A DNA stretch of 64,000 bases. Origin: Helicobacter pylori (GTDB lineage: Bacteria > Campylobacterota > Campylobacteria > Campylobacterales > Helicobacteraceae). Position 1 is the first letter of the stretch, and every line of letters starts with the position of its first letter. Positions 14,916 through 25,282 of the stretch are shown here, in pieces. Where the stretch lies: NCBI RefSeq assembly GCF_900120335.1, contig NZ_LT635477.1, forward strand, positions 1,603,713 to 1,667,712, written 5' to 3'. A program made the translations under genes and the position numbers. Under the pieces are notes generated by a model. It did no database searches, was not told where the DNA came from, and was given only the letters and a program-made list of their open reading frames with translations.

Positions 14916-17756
14916 ATGGATACAAAAAGACAATGCATGGCTTTAAAGGCTTCAGCAGGGAGCGGGAAGACTTTCGCTTTGAGCGTGCGGTTTTTGGCCC
15001 TATTGTTTAAGGGGGCTAATCCTAGCGAGATTTTAACGCTCACTTTCACTAAAAAAGCCACCGCCGAAATGAAAGAGCGCATTTTAGACTATTTAAAAAT
15101 TTTGCAAAAAGAAAACCTTGAGAGCGAAAAAGAAAAATCCCAAAATATCCTGAAAGAATTAGAAGAAAAATACCATTTAGACCCTAGCTTGGTGCGAAAT
15201 AGCGCTCAAAAAATCTACCAACGCTTTTTAAACGCTGAAATTAGGATCAGCACCATTGATGCGTTTTTCCAAAGCATTTTAAGGAAATTTTGCTGGTTTG
15301 TGGGGTTGAGCGCGAATTTTGAAGTCAATGAAGACACAGAAGCGTATCAAACATGCCTTAATGAGGGTTTTTTGAGCGCTTTAAACAGCGAACAGCTTGA
15401 AGAATTGAGCGCTTTTATCGTCCAATGCTTAAGTTATGAGAGTTACACAAGCGATTCTATTTTAGAGCGGCTGCGTTTTTTAAAAAACAAGCTCTATTTA
15501 TTTGATCCTAATAAGAAAGAGCCCGCATTTGATGAAAAGGGTTTTTTAGAAAAACTAAGGAGCTTAAACAACCAAATTCAAAGCATAGAAACAGCATCAA
15601 ATGAGGCTAAAAAAGCCATTAAATGCGATAGTTTTAGGGGATTTTTAAACAGCTCTTTAACCTGGCTTGAAAAAAAGAGCGAATATCGCTATTTCAAAAA
15701 ACTCAAAAGTGAAATCCCCACTTTAGAGAGGGAGTGCGAAGAGATTGAAAACGATTTAAAACGCTATTATGAAGCCAAAGAAACCGCAATATTTAAAAAA
15801 TTCCCTAAATTCATCCAGCTTTATGATAAAGCCACTTCTAAAATCCAAGCCCTAGATTTTGATGCGATTAAAGATAAGGTTCATGTCTTATTGAATGGTT
15901 ATGAAGAAATGCCGGCGGAGTTTTTTTATTTCAGGTTGGACAGCAAGATCGCGCACATTTTGGTTGATGAATTTCAAGACACGAGCTTGAACGATTATAA
16001 GATTTTAGCCCCTTTTATTGATGAGATTAAAGCCGGGATAGGGCAAGCGAAATGGCACAGGAGCGTGTTTTTTGTGGGCGATGTCAAGCAGAGCATTTAT
16101 GCCTTTAGGGGGAGTTTTAGCTCCTTATTTGAAAGCGTTTCTAAGGATTTTTACCACGATAATTTGGAATTCAACCACCGCAGTGCGCCTTTAATCATTA
16201 ATTACGTGAACACCACTTTTAAAAAAGCTTATCAAAATTCCCCCACCGCTTATTTGGAGCAAAAATACCCTAAAACTTCTCAAAATAAACATGCTACAGA
16301 CGGCTATGTTAAAGTTTCTTTAGTGGCTGATGAAAAAGAATTGTTATTAGAACAAATCTTACAAGAAGCTAAAAACCTTTTAGATCATCGTATTGATCCT
16401 AAAGACATTACCATTTTATGCGCCACCAATAAGGACGCTTTAGAAATCAAAAATTATTTGCAAGAGCGTTTGAGCGTAATTTGCCCAAGCACGGAATCTA
16501 GCGCGAGATTGTCTCAATTGGTAGAATCTAAGATCATTAAGAACGCTTTAGAATACGCTTTAGCAGAAGAACCTTACAAGCCCTTTTATAAGCACAGCGT
16601 TTTAAAACTCGCCGGATACTTGCATGATGATGCGATCGCTTTACCTGGTTTTAACCCTAAAAAAGAGAGCGTGGCAAGCTTTGTGTGGAAAATTATGGAG
16701 CAGTTTAAACTTTATGAAGAGCCTGCGCAAAGCTGTTTGGAATTGGCCATTGGGTGCGAAGACGCCAATGAATTTTTAGAAAAATTAGAGGCTAAAGAGA
16801 TCGCTTCTTTCAATCCAAAAGGCGCGCAGATCATGACCATTCATGGATCTAAAGGCATGCAATTCCCTTATGTGATCGTGTGCGAACGCTTGGGCAATCC
16901 TAATTCAAGCCATGCCAATCAACTCCTTGAAGAATATAACGGCGCAGAGCTTGCACGCCTTTATTACAGGATGAAAAATCGTGAGGTGGTGGATAAAGAT
17001 TACGCTAGGGCTTTAGACAAAGAAGAAGCGGCCAAAGATCACGAAGAAACCAATGTGTATTATGTCGCATTCACTAGGGCTGAGTTAGGGCTGATTGTCG
17101 TGGCCAAAGACAAAAAAGAAAGCAAAAAAGAAAGCAAAAACAAAACAATGCGCGAACAATTGGATCTTACGCCTTTAGAAGAGGGAGAAATTATGCCGGT
17201 TGTTTCTCCTCAAAAAGAGCCTTTAATTACAAGCGTTGTCATCAAGCCCCATGCCTATGGCGAGCAAGTCCAAGAGATAGAAGAAGAGCCAGATAGCGAT
17301 TATGAAAAGAATAACGACCAAGAAGCGATTAATTTCGGTATCGCTTTGCACAAGGGATTAGAATACCAATACGCTTACAACATTCCTAAACAAAGCGTTT
17401 TAGAATATTTAAACTACCATCATGGTTTTTATGGTTTGGATCACCAAGCGTTAGAAGAGAGTTTAGAGCTTTTTGAAAACGATACAGAGATACAAGCTCT
17501 TTTTAAAAATTATACCTTAAGGGGTGAAGCGGCTTTTTTATTCCAAGGGGTTGTGTCTAGGATAGATGTTTTGTTGTGGGATAGGGGGCAAAATTTGTAT
17601 GTTTTAGATTACAAAAGCTCTCAAAATTACCAGCAAAGCCATAAAGCGCAAGTGTCTCATTACGCTGAGTTTTTGAAAACTCAAGCCCCCCATTTTAAGA
17701 TACAAGCGGGCATCATTTACGCTCATAAAAGACTGCTTGAAAAATTATGGGTTTGA
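14916..17756 (+). CDS. addA: AddA (RecB-like) helicase-nuclease subunit
   Basis: Subunit of the AddAB double-strand-break resection complex used in recombinational repair and host colonisation. UvrD/RecB superfamily 1 motifs appear in order. They are Walker A ASAGSGKT (12-19), motif Ia LTFTKKATAEM, Ic RISTIDAFF, and Walker B ILVDEFQDTS (about 348-357). Motif III is VGDVKQSIYAFRG, then come TIHGSKGMQFPYVIV and motif VI YVAFTRAELGL. The C-terminal RecB-type nuclease shows ALHKGLEY, FLFQGVVSRIDVL and LDYKSS near residue 896. Length is 946 aa. A Lys/Ser-rich linker near residue 735 contains two in-frame copies of a 12-base repeat (KKES). The partner addB is not in the window. Confidence 0.92.
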   Translation: MDTKRQCMALKASAGSGKTFALSVRFLALLFKGANPSEILTLTFTKKATAEMKERILDYLKILQKENLESEKEKSQNILKELEEKYHLDPSLVRNSAQKIYQRFLNAEIRISTIDAFFQSILRKFCWFVGLSANFEVNEDTEAYQTCLNEGFLSALNSEQLEELSAFIVQCLSYESYTSDSILERLRFLKNKLYLFDPNKKEPAFDEKGFLEKLRSLNNQIQSIETASNEAKKAIKCDSFRGFLNSSLTWLEKKSEYRYFKKLKSEIPTLERECEEIENDLKRYYEAKETAIFKKFPKFIQLYDKATSKIQALDFDAIKDKVHVLLNGYEEMPAEFFYFRLDSKIAHILVDEFQDTSLNDYKILAPFIDEIKAGIGQAKWHRSVFFVGDVKQSIYAFRGSFSSLFESVSKDFYHDNLEFNHRSAPLIINYVNTTFKKAYQNSPTAYLEQKYPKTSQNKHATDGYVKVSLVADEKELLLEQILQEAKNLLDHRIDPKDITILCATNKDALEIKNYLQERLSVICPSTESSARLSQLVESKIIKNALEYALAEEPYKPFYKHSVLKLAGYLHDDAIALPGFNPKKESVASFVWKIMEQFKLYEEPAQSCLELAIGCEDANEFLEKLEAKEIASFNPKGAQIMTIHGSKGMQFPYVIVCERLGNPNSSHANQLLEEYNGAELARLYYRMKNREVVDKDYARALDKEEAAKDHEETNVYYVAFTRAELGLIVVAKDKKESKKESKNKTMREQLDLTPLEEGEIMPVVSPQKEPLITSVVIKPHAYGEQVQEIEEEPDSDYEKNNDQEAINFGIALHKGLEYQYAYNIPKQSVLEYLNYHHGFYGLDHQALEESLELFENDTEIQALFKNYTLRGEAAFLFQGVVSRIDVLLWDRGQNLYVLDYKSSQNYQQSHKAQVSHYAEFLKTQAPHFKIQAGIIYAHKRLLEKLWV

Positions 17757-17779
17757 AAATAAAAATTTTAAGGTTGTCT

Positions 17780-19096
17780 ATGAATCTCAAAAAAACAGAA
17801 AACGCGCTCAGTTTGACGCTTAAGAACTTCATTAAAAGCGAGTCTTTTGGGGGGATTTTCCTCTTTTTGAACGCCGTTTTAGCGATGGTGGTGGCTAATT
17901 CGTTTTTAAAAGAAAGTTATTTTGCGCTATGGCACACCCCTTTTGGGTTTCAAGTAGGGGATTTTTTTATCGGCTTTAGTTTGCATAACTGGATTGATGA
18001 TGTCTTAATGGCGTTATTCTTTTTAATGATAGGCTTAGAGATCAAGCGAGAATTGTTGTTTGGGGAATTATCCAGTTTCAAAAAAGCTTCTTTCCCTGTG
18101 ATCGCAGCCATAGGGGGCATGATAGCTCCAGGATTGATTTATTTTTTTCTTAACGCCAACACGCCTTCTCAGCATGGTTTTGGGATCCCTATGGCGACGG
18201 ATATTGCGTTCGCTTTAGGCGTGATCATGCTTTTAGGCAAGAGGGTGCCAACCGCCTTAAAGGTTTTTTTAATCACTCTAGCGGTGGCTGATGACTTGGG
18301 GGCTATTGTGGTGATCGCACTCTTTTATACCACGAATTTAAAATTCGCATGGCTTTTAGGGGCTTTAGGGGTGGTTCTTGTTTTAGCCGTATTGAACCGC
18401 CTGAATGTCCGATCGCTCATCCCTTACTTGCTTTTAGGGGTGTTGCTTTGGTTTTGCGTGCATCAAAGCGGTATCCATGCGACGATCGCTGCGGTGGTTC
18501 TAGCTTTTATAATACCGGTGAAAATCCCTAAAGATTCTAAAAATGTAGAGCTTTTGGAATTAGGCAAACGATACGCAGAGACGAGTTCAGGAGCGCTTTT
18601 AACCAAAGAGCAGCAAGAAATCTTGCATTCCATTGAAGAAAAAGCGAGCGCTTTACAAAGCCCCTTAGAAAGATTGGAGCATTTTTTAGCCCCCATTAGC
18701 GGGTATTTCATCATGCCCTTATTCGCGTTTGCAAACGCTGGGGTGAGCGTTGATTCTAGCATCAATTTAGAAGTGGATAAGGTGCTTTTAGGGGTTATTT
18801 TAGGGCTTTGTTTGGGCAAGCCTTTAGGGATTTTCCTAATCACTTTCATAAGCGAAAAGCTTAAAATCACCGCGCGCCCTAAAGGCATCAGCTGGTGGCA
18901 TATTTTAGGGGCTGGGCTTTTAGCAGGGATTGGCTTTACCATGTCTATGTTTATTTCTAATCTGGCTTTTACGATCGAGCATGAGGACGCTATGGAAGTG
19001 GCAAAAATTGCGATTTTACTCGGATCTTTGATTTCTGGGATCATAGGGGCTTTATATTTATTCGCACTAGATAAAAGAGCGGCTTTAAAGAAATAG
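17780..19096 (+). CDS. nhaA: Na+/H+ antiporter NhaA
   Basis: Inner-membrane antiporter that expels Na+ in exchange for protons, important for pH and sodium homeostasis. It has about 12 hydrophobic segments. The ion-binding Asp pair sits in TLAVADDLGAIVVIALFY and a further conserved Asp in PMATDIAFALG. A hydrophilic loop unusual for short NhaA proteins (EQQEILHSIEEKASALQSPLERLEHF) separates the two halves and is typical of H. pylori NhaA. The start at 17780 (MNLKKTENAL) gives the family length of 438 aa and follows AAGG; the frame is open upstream into addA. Confidence 0.95.
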   Translation: MNLKKTENALSLTLKNFIKSESFGGIFLFLNAVLAMVVANSFLKESYFALWHTPFGFQVGDFFIGFSLHNWIDDVLMALFFLMIGLEIKRELLFGELSSFKKASFPVIAAIGGMIAPGLIYFFLNANTPSQHGFGIPMATDIAFALGVIMLLGKRVPTALKVFLITLAVADDLGAIVVIALFYTTNLKFAWLLGALGVVLVLAVLNRLNVRSLIPYLLLGVLLWFCVHQSGIHATIAAVVLAFIIPVKIPKDSKNVELLELGKRYAETSSGALLTKEQQEILHSIEEKASALQSPLERLEHFLAPISGYFIMPLFAFANAGVSVDSSINLEVDKVLLGVILGLCLGKPLGIFLITFISEKLKITARPKGISWWHILGAGLLAGIGFTMSMFISNLAFTIEHEDAMEVAKIAILLGSLISGIIGALYLFALDKRAALKK

Positions 19097-19106
19097 TGAA
19101 AAATGC

Positions 19107-19112
19107 TATAAT
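19107..19112 (+). promoter_or_regulatory. -10 box (TATAAT) for yajC-secDF operon
   Basis: AAATGCTATAATTTGAG, 31 bases before the yajC ATG. It probably drives the run of tightly spaced genes from yajC through at least leuS. Confidence 0.65.
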
Positions 19113-19143
19113 TTGAGATTAAAACATCTTTTAAGGAAATTTA

Positions 19144-19437
19144 ATGGGACAAACTAAAGAAATTATAACGACGCTTTTACCCTTTTTGGTGTTGTTTCTT
19201 ATTTTTTATTTTTTAATTGTTCGCCCGCAACGCCAACAGCAAAAAAAGCATAAAGAAATGATAGAGGGTTTGACTAAGGGCGATAAAATTGTCACTCAAG
19301 GAGGGCTCATCGTTGAGGTGCTTAAAGCGGAAGCGAATTTTTTTAGCGTGAAACTCAATGATGACACCACCGCTAAACTTTCTAAAAACTATGTAGCGTT
19401 CAAATTAGACGAAGAAACAACACCCAACAACAACTAA
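19144..19437 (+). CDS. yajC: YajC, accessory subunit of the Sec translocon
   Basis: Small inner-membrane protein that associates with SecDF. One N-terminal transmembrane segment (LLPFLVLFLIFYFLIV) is followed by the signature RPQRQQQKKHKEMIEGLTKGDKIVTQGG. Length is 97 aa. SD AAGGAA precedes the ATG. secD starts on the base after the stop codon. Confidence 0.95.
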   Translation: MGQTKEIITTLLPFLVLFLIFYFLIVRPQRQQQKKHKEMIEGLTKGDKIVTQGGLIVEVLKAEANFFSVKLNDDTTAKLSKNYVAFKLDEETTPNNN

Positions 19438-21015
19438 ATGAAACTTTTTAACCCTCGTTTAATCGTTTTTATCTTTGCGCTTCTTTTAGGGGTAGGGTTT
19501 TCTGTGCCTTCTTTGCTAGAAACTAAAGGCCCTAAAATCACTTTAGGTTTGGATTTAAGGGGGGGGTTGAACATGCTTTTAGGGGTGCAAACCGATGAAG
19601 CTTTAAAAAACAAGTATTTAAGCCTAGCGTCCGCTTTAGAATACAACGCTAAAAAGCAAAATATCTTGCTTAAAGACATTAAATCCAGTTTAGAAGGGAT
19701 CAGTTTTGAGCTTTTAGATGAAGATGAAGCGAAAAAATTAGACGCGCTTTTATTGGAATTGCAAGGTCATAGCCAGTTTGAAATCAAAAAAGAAGCGGAG
19801 TTTTATAGCGTGAAGCTCACCCCTTTAGAGCAAGAAGAATTGCGTAAAAACACGATTTTGCAAGTGATAGGGATCATTCGTAACCGCTTGGATCAATTTG
19901 GTTTGGCAGAGCCTGTAGTCATTCAGCAAGGCCGAGAAGAAATTTCGGTGCAATTGCCCGGCATTAAGACCTTAGAAGAAGAACGGCGCGCTAAAGACTT
20001 GATTTCTAAATCCGCTCATTTGCAGATGATGGCAGTGGATGAAGAGCACAATAAAGATGCGATGAATATGACGGATTTAGAGGCTCAAAAATTAGGCAGC
20101 GTGTTGTTGTCTGATGCGGAAATGGGGGGTAAAATCTTACTCAAAGCGATCCCTATTTTAGATGGCGAAATGCTTACAGACGCGAAAGTGGTGTATGATC
20201 AAAACAACCAGCCGGTGGTGAGCTTCACGCTAGATGCGCAAGGGGCTAAGATTTTTGGGGATTTTTCAGGCGCGAATGTGGGCAAACGCATGGCGATCGT
20301 TTTAGACAATAAGGTCTATTCAGCCCCAGTGATCAGAGAACGCATTGGTGGGGGGAGCGGGCAGATTAGCGGGAATTTTAGCGTGGCTCAAGCGAGCGAT
20401 TTAGCGATCGCTTTAAGGAGTGGGGCGATGAATGCGCCCATTCAGGTTTTAGAAAAAAGGATTGTAGGTCCGAGTTTAGGGAAAGACAGCATTAAAACTT
20501 CCATTATCGCCCTTATTGGGGGCTTTATTTTGGTGATGGGCTTTATGGCGCTTTATTACTCCATGGCTGGGGTGATCGCTTGCATGGCGTTAGTGGTCAA
20601 TCTTTTTTTGATCGTGGCGGTCATGGCGATTTTTGGAGCGACGCTGACTTTACCGGGAATGGCAGGGATTGTTTTAACCGTGGGGATTGCCGTGGATGCT
20701 AATATCATTATCAACGAACGCATTAGAGAAGTTTTAAGAGAAGGAGAGGGTGTTGTTAAGGCGATCCATTTAGGCTATATCAATGCGAGTCGGGCGATTT
20801 TTGATTCCAATATCACTTCCTTGATCGCTTCGGTGTTATTATACGCTTATGGCACAGGAGCGATTAAAGGCTTTGCCCTAACCACAGGCATTGGGATTTT
20901 AGCCTCTATCATCACCGCTATTATAGGTACGCAAGGGATTTATCAAGCCCTTCTACCTAAATTAGCCCAAACGAAAAGCCTTTACTTTTGGTTTGGCGTG
21001 AATAAAAGAGCTTAG
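19438..21015 (+). CDS. secD: Protein translocase subunit SecD
   Basis: RND-family membrane protein that uses the proton gradient to pull secreted proteins across after SecA. The N-terminal TM is followed by the D1 signature [17 protein letters not shown] large periplasmic domain (P1) follows, then five C-terminal membrane segments from about residue 350. The conserved Asp motif [16 protein letters not shown] lies near residue 419. Length is 525 aa, shorter than E. coli SecD, as usual for this group. The codons for Arg-Gly-Gly lie in a G8 run at 19559-19566. Confidence 0.96.
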   Translation: MKLFNPRLIVFIFALLLGVGFSVPSLLETKGPKITLGLDLRGGLNMLLGVQTDEALKNKYLSLASALEYNAKKQNILLKDIKSSLEGISFELLDEDEAKKLDALLLELQGHSQFEIKKEAEFYSVKLTPLEQEELRKNTILQVIGIIRNRLDQFGLAEPVVIQQGREEISVQLPGIKTLEEERRAKDLISKSAHLQMMAVDEEHNKDAMNMTDLEAQKLGSVLLSDAEMGGKILLKAIPILDGEMLTDAKVVYDQNNQPVVSFTLDAQGAKIFGDFSGANVGKRMAIVLDNKVYSAPVIRERIGGGSGQISGNFSVAQASDLAIALRSGAMNAPIQVLEKRIVGPSLGKDSIKTSIIALIGGFILVMGFMALYYSMAGVIACMALVVNLFLIVAVMAIFGATLTLPGMAGIVLTVGIAVDANIIINERIREVLREGEGVVKAIHLGYINASRAIFDSNITSLIASVLLYAYGTGAIKGFALTTGIGILASIITAIIGTQGIYQALLPKLAQTKSLYFWFGVNKRA

Positions 21016-21023
21016 GAGGTTTT

Positions 21024-21995
21024 ATGGAATTATTCAAACGAACTAGAATCTTAAGCTTCATGCGTTATTCCAATTATGGGGTGATCGTTTCAGCGATCTT
21101 GGTGCTTCTGGCGTTAGGGCTTTTGTTTTTCAAAGGGTTTTCTTTAGGGATTGATTTTGCGGGGGGGAGTTTGGTGCAAGTGCGCTACGCTCAAAACGCT
21201 CCCATTAAAGAAGTGCGCGATCTGTTTGAAAAAGAAGCTCGTTTTAAGGGCGTTCAAGTGAGCGAATTTGGCTCTAAAGAAGAGATTTTAATCAAATTCC
21301 CTTTTGTAGAAACGGCCGAAAATGAAGACTTGAACGCTATCGTGGCCAATATTTTAAAACCCAGCGGCGATTTTGAAATCCGTAAATTTGACACTGTTGG
21401 CCCTAGAGTGGGGAGCGAATTGAAAGAAAAGGGCATTTTGTCGCTGATTTTAGCACTAATAGCGATCATGGTTTATGTGAGTTTCCGCTATGAATGGCGT
21501 TTCGCTTTAGCGAGCGTTGTTGCGCTTGTGCATGATGTGATTTTAGTGACAAGCTCGGTGATTGTTTTTAAGATTGATATGAATCTGGAAGTGATTGCGG
21601 CTTTGCTCACATTGATTGGGTATTCCATTAATGATACGATCATTATTTTTGATCGAATCAGAGAAGAGATGCTCTCTCAAAAAACCAAAAATGCCATTCA
21701 AGCCATTGATGAAGCCATTTCCAGCACGCTCACGCGCACGCTTCTAACTTCTTTAACCGTGTTTTTTGTGGTGTTGATTTTGTGCGTGTTTGGGAGTAAG
21801 ATCATCATTGGCTTTTCGTTGCCCATGCTAATAGGCACGATTGTAGGGACTTACAGCTCTATTTTCATCGCCCCTAAAGTAGCGTTATTGTTAGGCTTTG
21901 ATATGGGTAAATATTATGAGAATGAGGCTAGAAAAATCAAAAAAGCTCAAGAGAAAGAAAAAATGCGCCGTTTGTATGAGGGCGGTCAAGTTTAA
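21024..21995 (+). CDS. secF: Protein translocase subunit SecF
   Basis: Partner of SecD. Six transmembrane segments are predicted. The family signature near the N-terminus is GFSLGIDFAGGSLVQV. The conserved region GYSINDTIIIFDRIREEM parallels the SecD Asp motif. Length is 323 aa. It starts 8 bases after the secD stop behind AGGAGG, a very strong SD. Confidence 0.96.
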   Translation: MELFKRTRILSFMRYSNYGVIVSAILVLLALGLLFFKGFSLGIDFAGGSLVQVRYAQNAPIKEVRDLFEKEARFKGVQVSEFGSKEEILIKFPFVETAENEDLNAIVANILKPSGDFEIRKFDTVGPRVGSELKEKGILSLILALIAIMVYVSFRYEWRFALASVVALVHDVILVTSSVIVFKIDMNLEVIAALLTLIGYSINDTIIIFDRIREEMLSQKTKNAIQAIDEAISSTLTRTLLTSLTVFFVVLILCVFGSKIIIGFSLPMLIGTIVGTYSSIFIAPKVALLLGFDMGKYYENEARKIKKAQEKEKMRRLYEGGQV

Positions 21996-22004
21996 GGAGT
22001 TTCT

Positions 22005-22343
22005 ATGGATTGGGGTCGGGTCATTCATGTGCTGTTCAGCCTTATTTCTTTAACCACCATTGCAGGGTTTTTGTATGAGCCTAATACGGTGGTGTTGTTT
22101 GTAGCGTTAGCTTTAAACCTTATTTCTGTTACGCTCAAAATTGGGGTGTGCAAGCGTTTCGCTTCAGAGTTGTTGGCCAGCTCTTTAGCCACCGTGTTGC
22201 ACCTCATACCGGCGTTTGTGTTTTTACAGATTTTAAACAATTTGGTTACAGCTTACATGCTCATGATTGGGGCGTTAATTAGTAACGCTTTTAGCCTCAT
22301 CTTTTTGTTGATTGAAAGCGTTGTAACGAGCGAAACAGACTAA
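22005..22343 (+). CDS. Conserved four-helix membrane protein (DUF6394-like)
   Basis: A 112-aa protein consisting almost wholly of four hydrophobic segments, with no catalytic motif that I can see. It starts 9 bases after secF behind AAGGAG and is followed 9 bases later by leuS, so it belongs to the secDF operon. I believe it is a conserved Campylobacterota family of unknown role. Position suggests an envelope or translocon function, but nothing in the sequence proves it. Confidence 0.7.
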   Translation: MDWGRVIHVLFSLISLTTIAGFLYEPNTVVLFVALALNLISVTLKIGVCKRFASELLASSLATVLHLIPAFVFLQILNNLVTAYMLMIGALISNAFSLIFLLIESVVTSETD

Positions 22344-22352
22344 GGGGTAATG

Positions 22353-24773
22353 ATGGATTTTATCAATATAGAAAAAAAATGGCAAGAATTTTGGTGGAAA
22401 AATAAGAGTTTTGAGCCTAAAGACGATTTTAACCTCCCTAAAAAATACATTCTAAGCATGTTGCCTTATCCTAGTGGGGAAATCCACATGGGGCATGTGC
22501 GCAATTACACCATTGGCGATGCGTTGGCGCGTTATTATCGTTTGCACCATTACAATGTGTTACACCCTATGGGGTTTGATTCTTTTGGGATGCCTGCGGA
22601 AAATGCGGCCATTAAGCATGGTATCCACCCTAAAACCTGGACTTATGAAAACATTGAAGCCATGCAAAAAGAGTTTGAAGCTTTAGGGTTTTCTTTTTCT
22701 AAAAACAGGGAATTTGCTACTTCAGATCCGGATTACACGAAATTTGAACAGCAATTTTTCATTGATTTGTGGGAAAAAGGGCTGATCTATCGCAAGAAAG
22801 CCATGCTCAATTGGTGCCCTAACGACAAAACCGTTTTAGCTAATGAGCAAGTCATTGATGGGAGGTGTTGGCGTTGCGACACAGAAGTCATTCAAAAAGA
22901 ACTCTACCAATATTATTTGAAGATCACAAACTACGCTGAAGAATTGCTAAAAGACTTAGAAACTTTAGAGAATCATTGGCCTTCTCAAGTCCTAACCATG
23001 CAAAAAAATTGGATAGGGAAATCTAGCGGGTTGCAATTTGGTTTTAAGATCGCTGATGAGTGTTTGAAAGCTTGCAACGGCATTCAAGAAATTGAAGTTT
23101 TTACCACAAGAGCGGATACCATTTATGGCGTCACTTACATTGCGATCGCCCCAGAACACCCTTTAGTAGAGCATGCCATCAAGCAAGTGAGCCAAGAAGA
23201 TTCAAAGGTTATTAAAGCGATTTTAAACACGACTCAAAGAGAAAGAGCCTTAGAGAAAAAAGGGGTGTTTTTAGGAATTTATGCTATCCACCCTTTAACG
23301 AAGCAAAAAATCCCTGTTTGGGTGGCTAATTTCGCTCTAGCCAATTATGGCTCTGGGGCGTTAATGGGCGTGCCAGCCTGCGATGAAAGGGATTTTGAAT
23401 TCGCTAATCTTTATCATATCCCTATTAAAGTGATCACTCAAAGTTCTCAAAGTTTGCCCCACACCAAAGAAGAGGTTTTAAAAAATAGCGGGGAGTGGAG
23501 CGATCTTTCTAGCTCAGTGGCCAGAGAGCAAATCATCGCTTATTTTGAAAAAGAAAACCTCGGTAAAAGGGTCATCAACTACCGCTTGCAAGATTGGGGG
23601 GTGAGCCGTCAAAGGTATTGGGGAGCGCCCATTCCTATGATTCATTGCAAGAATTGCGGGATCGTGCCTGAAACCCAACTACCGGTAACTTTACCTGAAG
23701 ACATTGTGATTGATGGGGAGGGCAATCCGTTAGAAAAGCATGCAAGTTGGAAATTCGCTCAATGCCCTAAATGCCACAAAGACGCTTTAAGAGAAACAGA
23801 CACCATGGACACTTTCATCCAATCCAGTTGGTATTTCTTGCGCTACACCACGCCCAAAGATGAGCGTAAAAATCAAGCGTTTGATCAAAATTACTTGAAG
23901 TATTTCATGCCAGTGGACACTTATATTGGCGGCATTGAACATGCGATTTTGCACTTGTTATACGCGCGCTTTTTCACTAAGGCTTTAAGGGATTTGGGCT
24001 ATCTCAATTTAGATGAGCCTTTCAAACAGCTTATCACTCAAGGCATGGTCTTAAAAGATGGCGCTAAGATGAGCAAATCTAAAGGCAATGTCGTTAGCCC
24101 TAAAGAGATACTTAAAAAATATGGGGCTGATGCTGCAAGGCTTTTTATCCTTTTTGCTGCCCCACCGGCTAAAGAATTGGAATGGAATGACAGCGCTTTA
24201 GAGGGTGCACACCGGTTTATCAAGCGCTTATACGACAAAGCGAACGCCATTACCCCTACCACTTCTAAGCCTGAATTTAAAGGAGTGAGCCTGAATGAAG
24301 CGCAAAAACTAGCCCGCAAAAAAGTCTATGAGGCGTTGAAAAAATCGCATGAAATTTTCAATAAGGCTGAAAGCGCTTACGCGTTTAACACTTTGATCGC
24401 AAGCTGCATGGAGGCTTTAAACGCTTTGAACGCGCAAACTAATGAACAAATTTTATGCGAGGGTTATTTTGTGTTGTTGCAAATTTTAGAGCCTATTATC
24501 CCGCACATGGCATGGGAATTGAGCGAGAGGCTTTTTAAAAGGGAGAATTTTAAGCCTATAGAAGTAGATGAAAACGCTTTGATAGAAGACTTTATGACTT
24601 TAGGGCTTACCATTAATGGCAAAAGGCGCGCGGAATTGAAAGTCAATGTTAACGCCAGTAAAGAAGAAATTATTGTTTTGGCTAAAAAAGAATTGGAGAA
24701 ATATTTAGAAAAGGCGAGCGTTAAAAAAGAAATTTATGTGCCTAATAAGCTTGTTAACTTTGTCATCGCATGA
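22353..24773 (+). CDS. leuS: Leucyl-tRNA synthetase
   Basis: Class Ia synthetase charging tRNA-Leu. HIGH motif: [17 protein letters not shown] (about residues 36-52). The zinc-like Cys cluster is [23 protein letters not shown]. The editing domain contains [12 protein letters not shown] and [13 protein letters not shown]. The KMSKS motif is [10 protein letters not shown] (near 570), and a C-terminal anticodon-binding domain follows. Two adjacent ATGs occur at 22350 and 22353; I chose 22353 because AAGGGG is 5 bases before it and the protein is then 806 aa, as in other H. pylori. Confidence 0.97.
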   Translation: MDFINIEKKWQEFWWKNKSFEPKDDFNLPKKYILSMLPYPSGEIHMGHVRNYTIGDALARYYRLHHYNVLHPMGFDSFGMPAENAAIKHGIHPKTWTYENIEAMQKEFEALGFSFSKNREFATSDPDYTKFEQQFFIDLWEKGLIYRKKAMLNWCPNDKTVLANEQVIDGRCWRCDTEVIQKELYQYYLKITNYAEELLKDLETLENHWPSQVLTMQKNWIGKSSGLQFGFKIADECLKACNGIQEIEVFTTRADTIYGVTYIAIAPEHPLVEHAIKQVSQEDSKVIKAILNTTQRERALEKKGVFLGIYAIHPLTKQKIPVWVANFALANYGSGALMGVPACDERDFEFANLYHIPIKVITQSSQSLPHTKEEVLKNSGEWSDLSSSVAREQIIAYFEKENLGKRVINYRLQDWGVSRQRYWGAPIPMIHCKNCGIVPETQLPVTLPEDIVIDGEGNPLEKHASWKFAQCPKCHKDALRETDTMDTFIQSSWYFLRYTTPKDERKNQAFDQNYLKYFMPVDTYIGGIEHAILHLLYARFFTKALRDLGYLNLDEPFKQLITQGMVLKDGAKMSKSKGNVVSPKEILKKYGADAARLFILFAAPPAKELEWNDSALEGAHRFIKRLYDKANAITPTTSKPEFKGVSLNEAQKLARKKVYEALKKSHEIFNKAESAYAFNTLIASCMEALNALNAQTNEQILCEGYFVLLQILEPIIPHMAWELSERLFKRENFKPIEVDENALIEDFMTLGLTINGKRRAELKVNVNASKEEIIVLAKKELEKYLEKASVKKEIYVPNKLVNFVIA

Positions 24774-25282
24774 GGGTTTTACTTTTTTTTATTGTGTTGC
24801 TTTTGTTCAAGGGCTGTGGGTATAAACCCATCGCCGCTTACGCTCAAAACGCGCTTGGCGATAGCGTGTATGTAAAACTCATTGTGAATTTGCCTAACCC
24901 TGAAAACTCTGTGGAGTTTAAGGATTTGATGAATCGTTTAGTCGTGCAACGCTTCCAAAACCGCCTGGCGAGCGAAAAGGATTCAGATTCCATTATTATC
25001 ATAGAAATCACGAATGTAACCGATACGAGCATCACGCAAAATAAAGAAGGTTTTACGACTTTCTATCGCGCGACCGTGTCTGTGAATTACACCTACGATA
25101 ATAAAAGAGGCGTTAGAAAGACTTTTCAAAATAGCGGATACTACAATTACGCCGTGAATTTACAAGACCCCCTTAACACTTTCCAGAACCGCTATTACGC
25201 TATCAATCAGGCTGTGGAGCAAACTTTGACTAAATTTGTGGCTCAAATCGCTTATGAGGGGAAATTCAATAATGAAAAATAG
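24770..25282 (+). CDS. lptE: LptE-like LPS-assembly lipoprotein
   Basis: A 170-aa outer-membrane lipoprotein: signal peptide ending [10 protein letters not shown], with Cys16 as the likely lipidated residue. The CGYKP start and the strand-rich body ([39 protein letters not shown]) fit LptE, the plug partner of the LptD pore. The location right after leuS is the same as for lptE (rlpB) in E. coli, which supports the call. The ATG overlaps the leuS stop (ATGA). lptA and lptC lie at 48.8-49.9 kb; lptD is not in the window. Confidence 0.8.
   Translation: MRVLLFFIVLLLFKGCGYKPIAAYAQNALGDSVYVKLIVNLPNPENSVEFKDLMNRLVVQRFQNRLASEKDSDSIIIIEITNVTDTSITQNKEGFTTFYRATVSVNYTYDNKRGVRKTFQNSGYYNYAVNLQDPLNTFQNRYYAINQAVEQTLTKFVAQIAYEGKFNNEK

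Noticed and set aside
19559..19566. G8 tract in secD as a phase switch
   Set aside because: It encodes the invariant Arg-Gly-Gly of an export protein with no redundancy; slippage would be strongly deleterious, and the codons are dictated by the motif.
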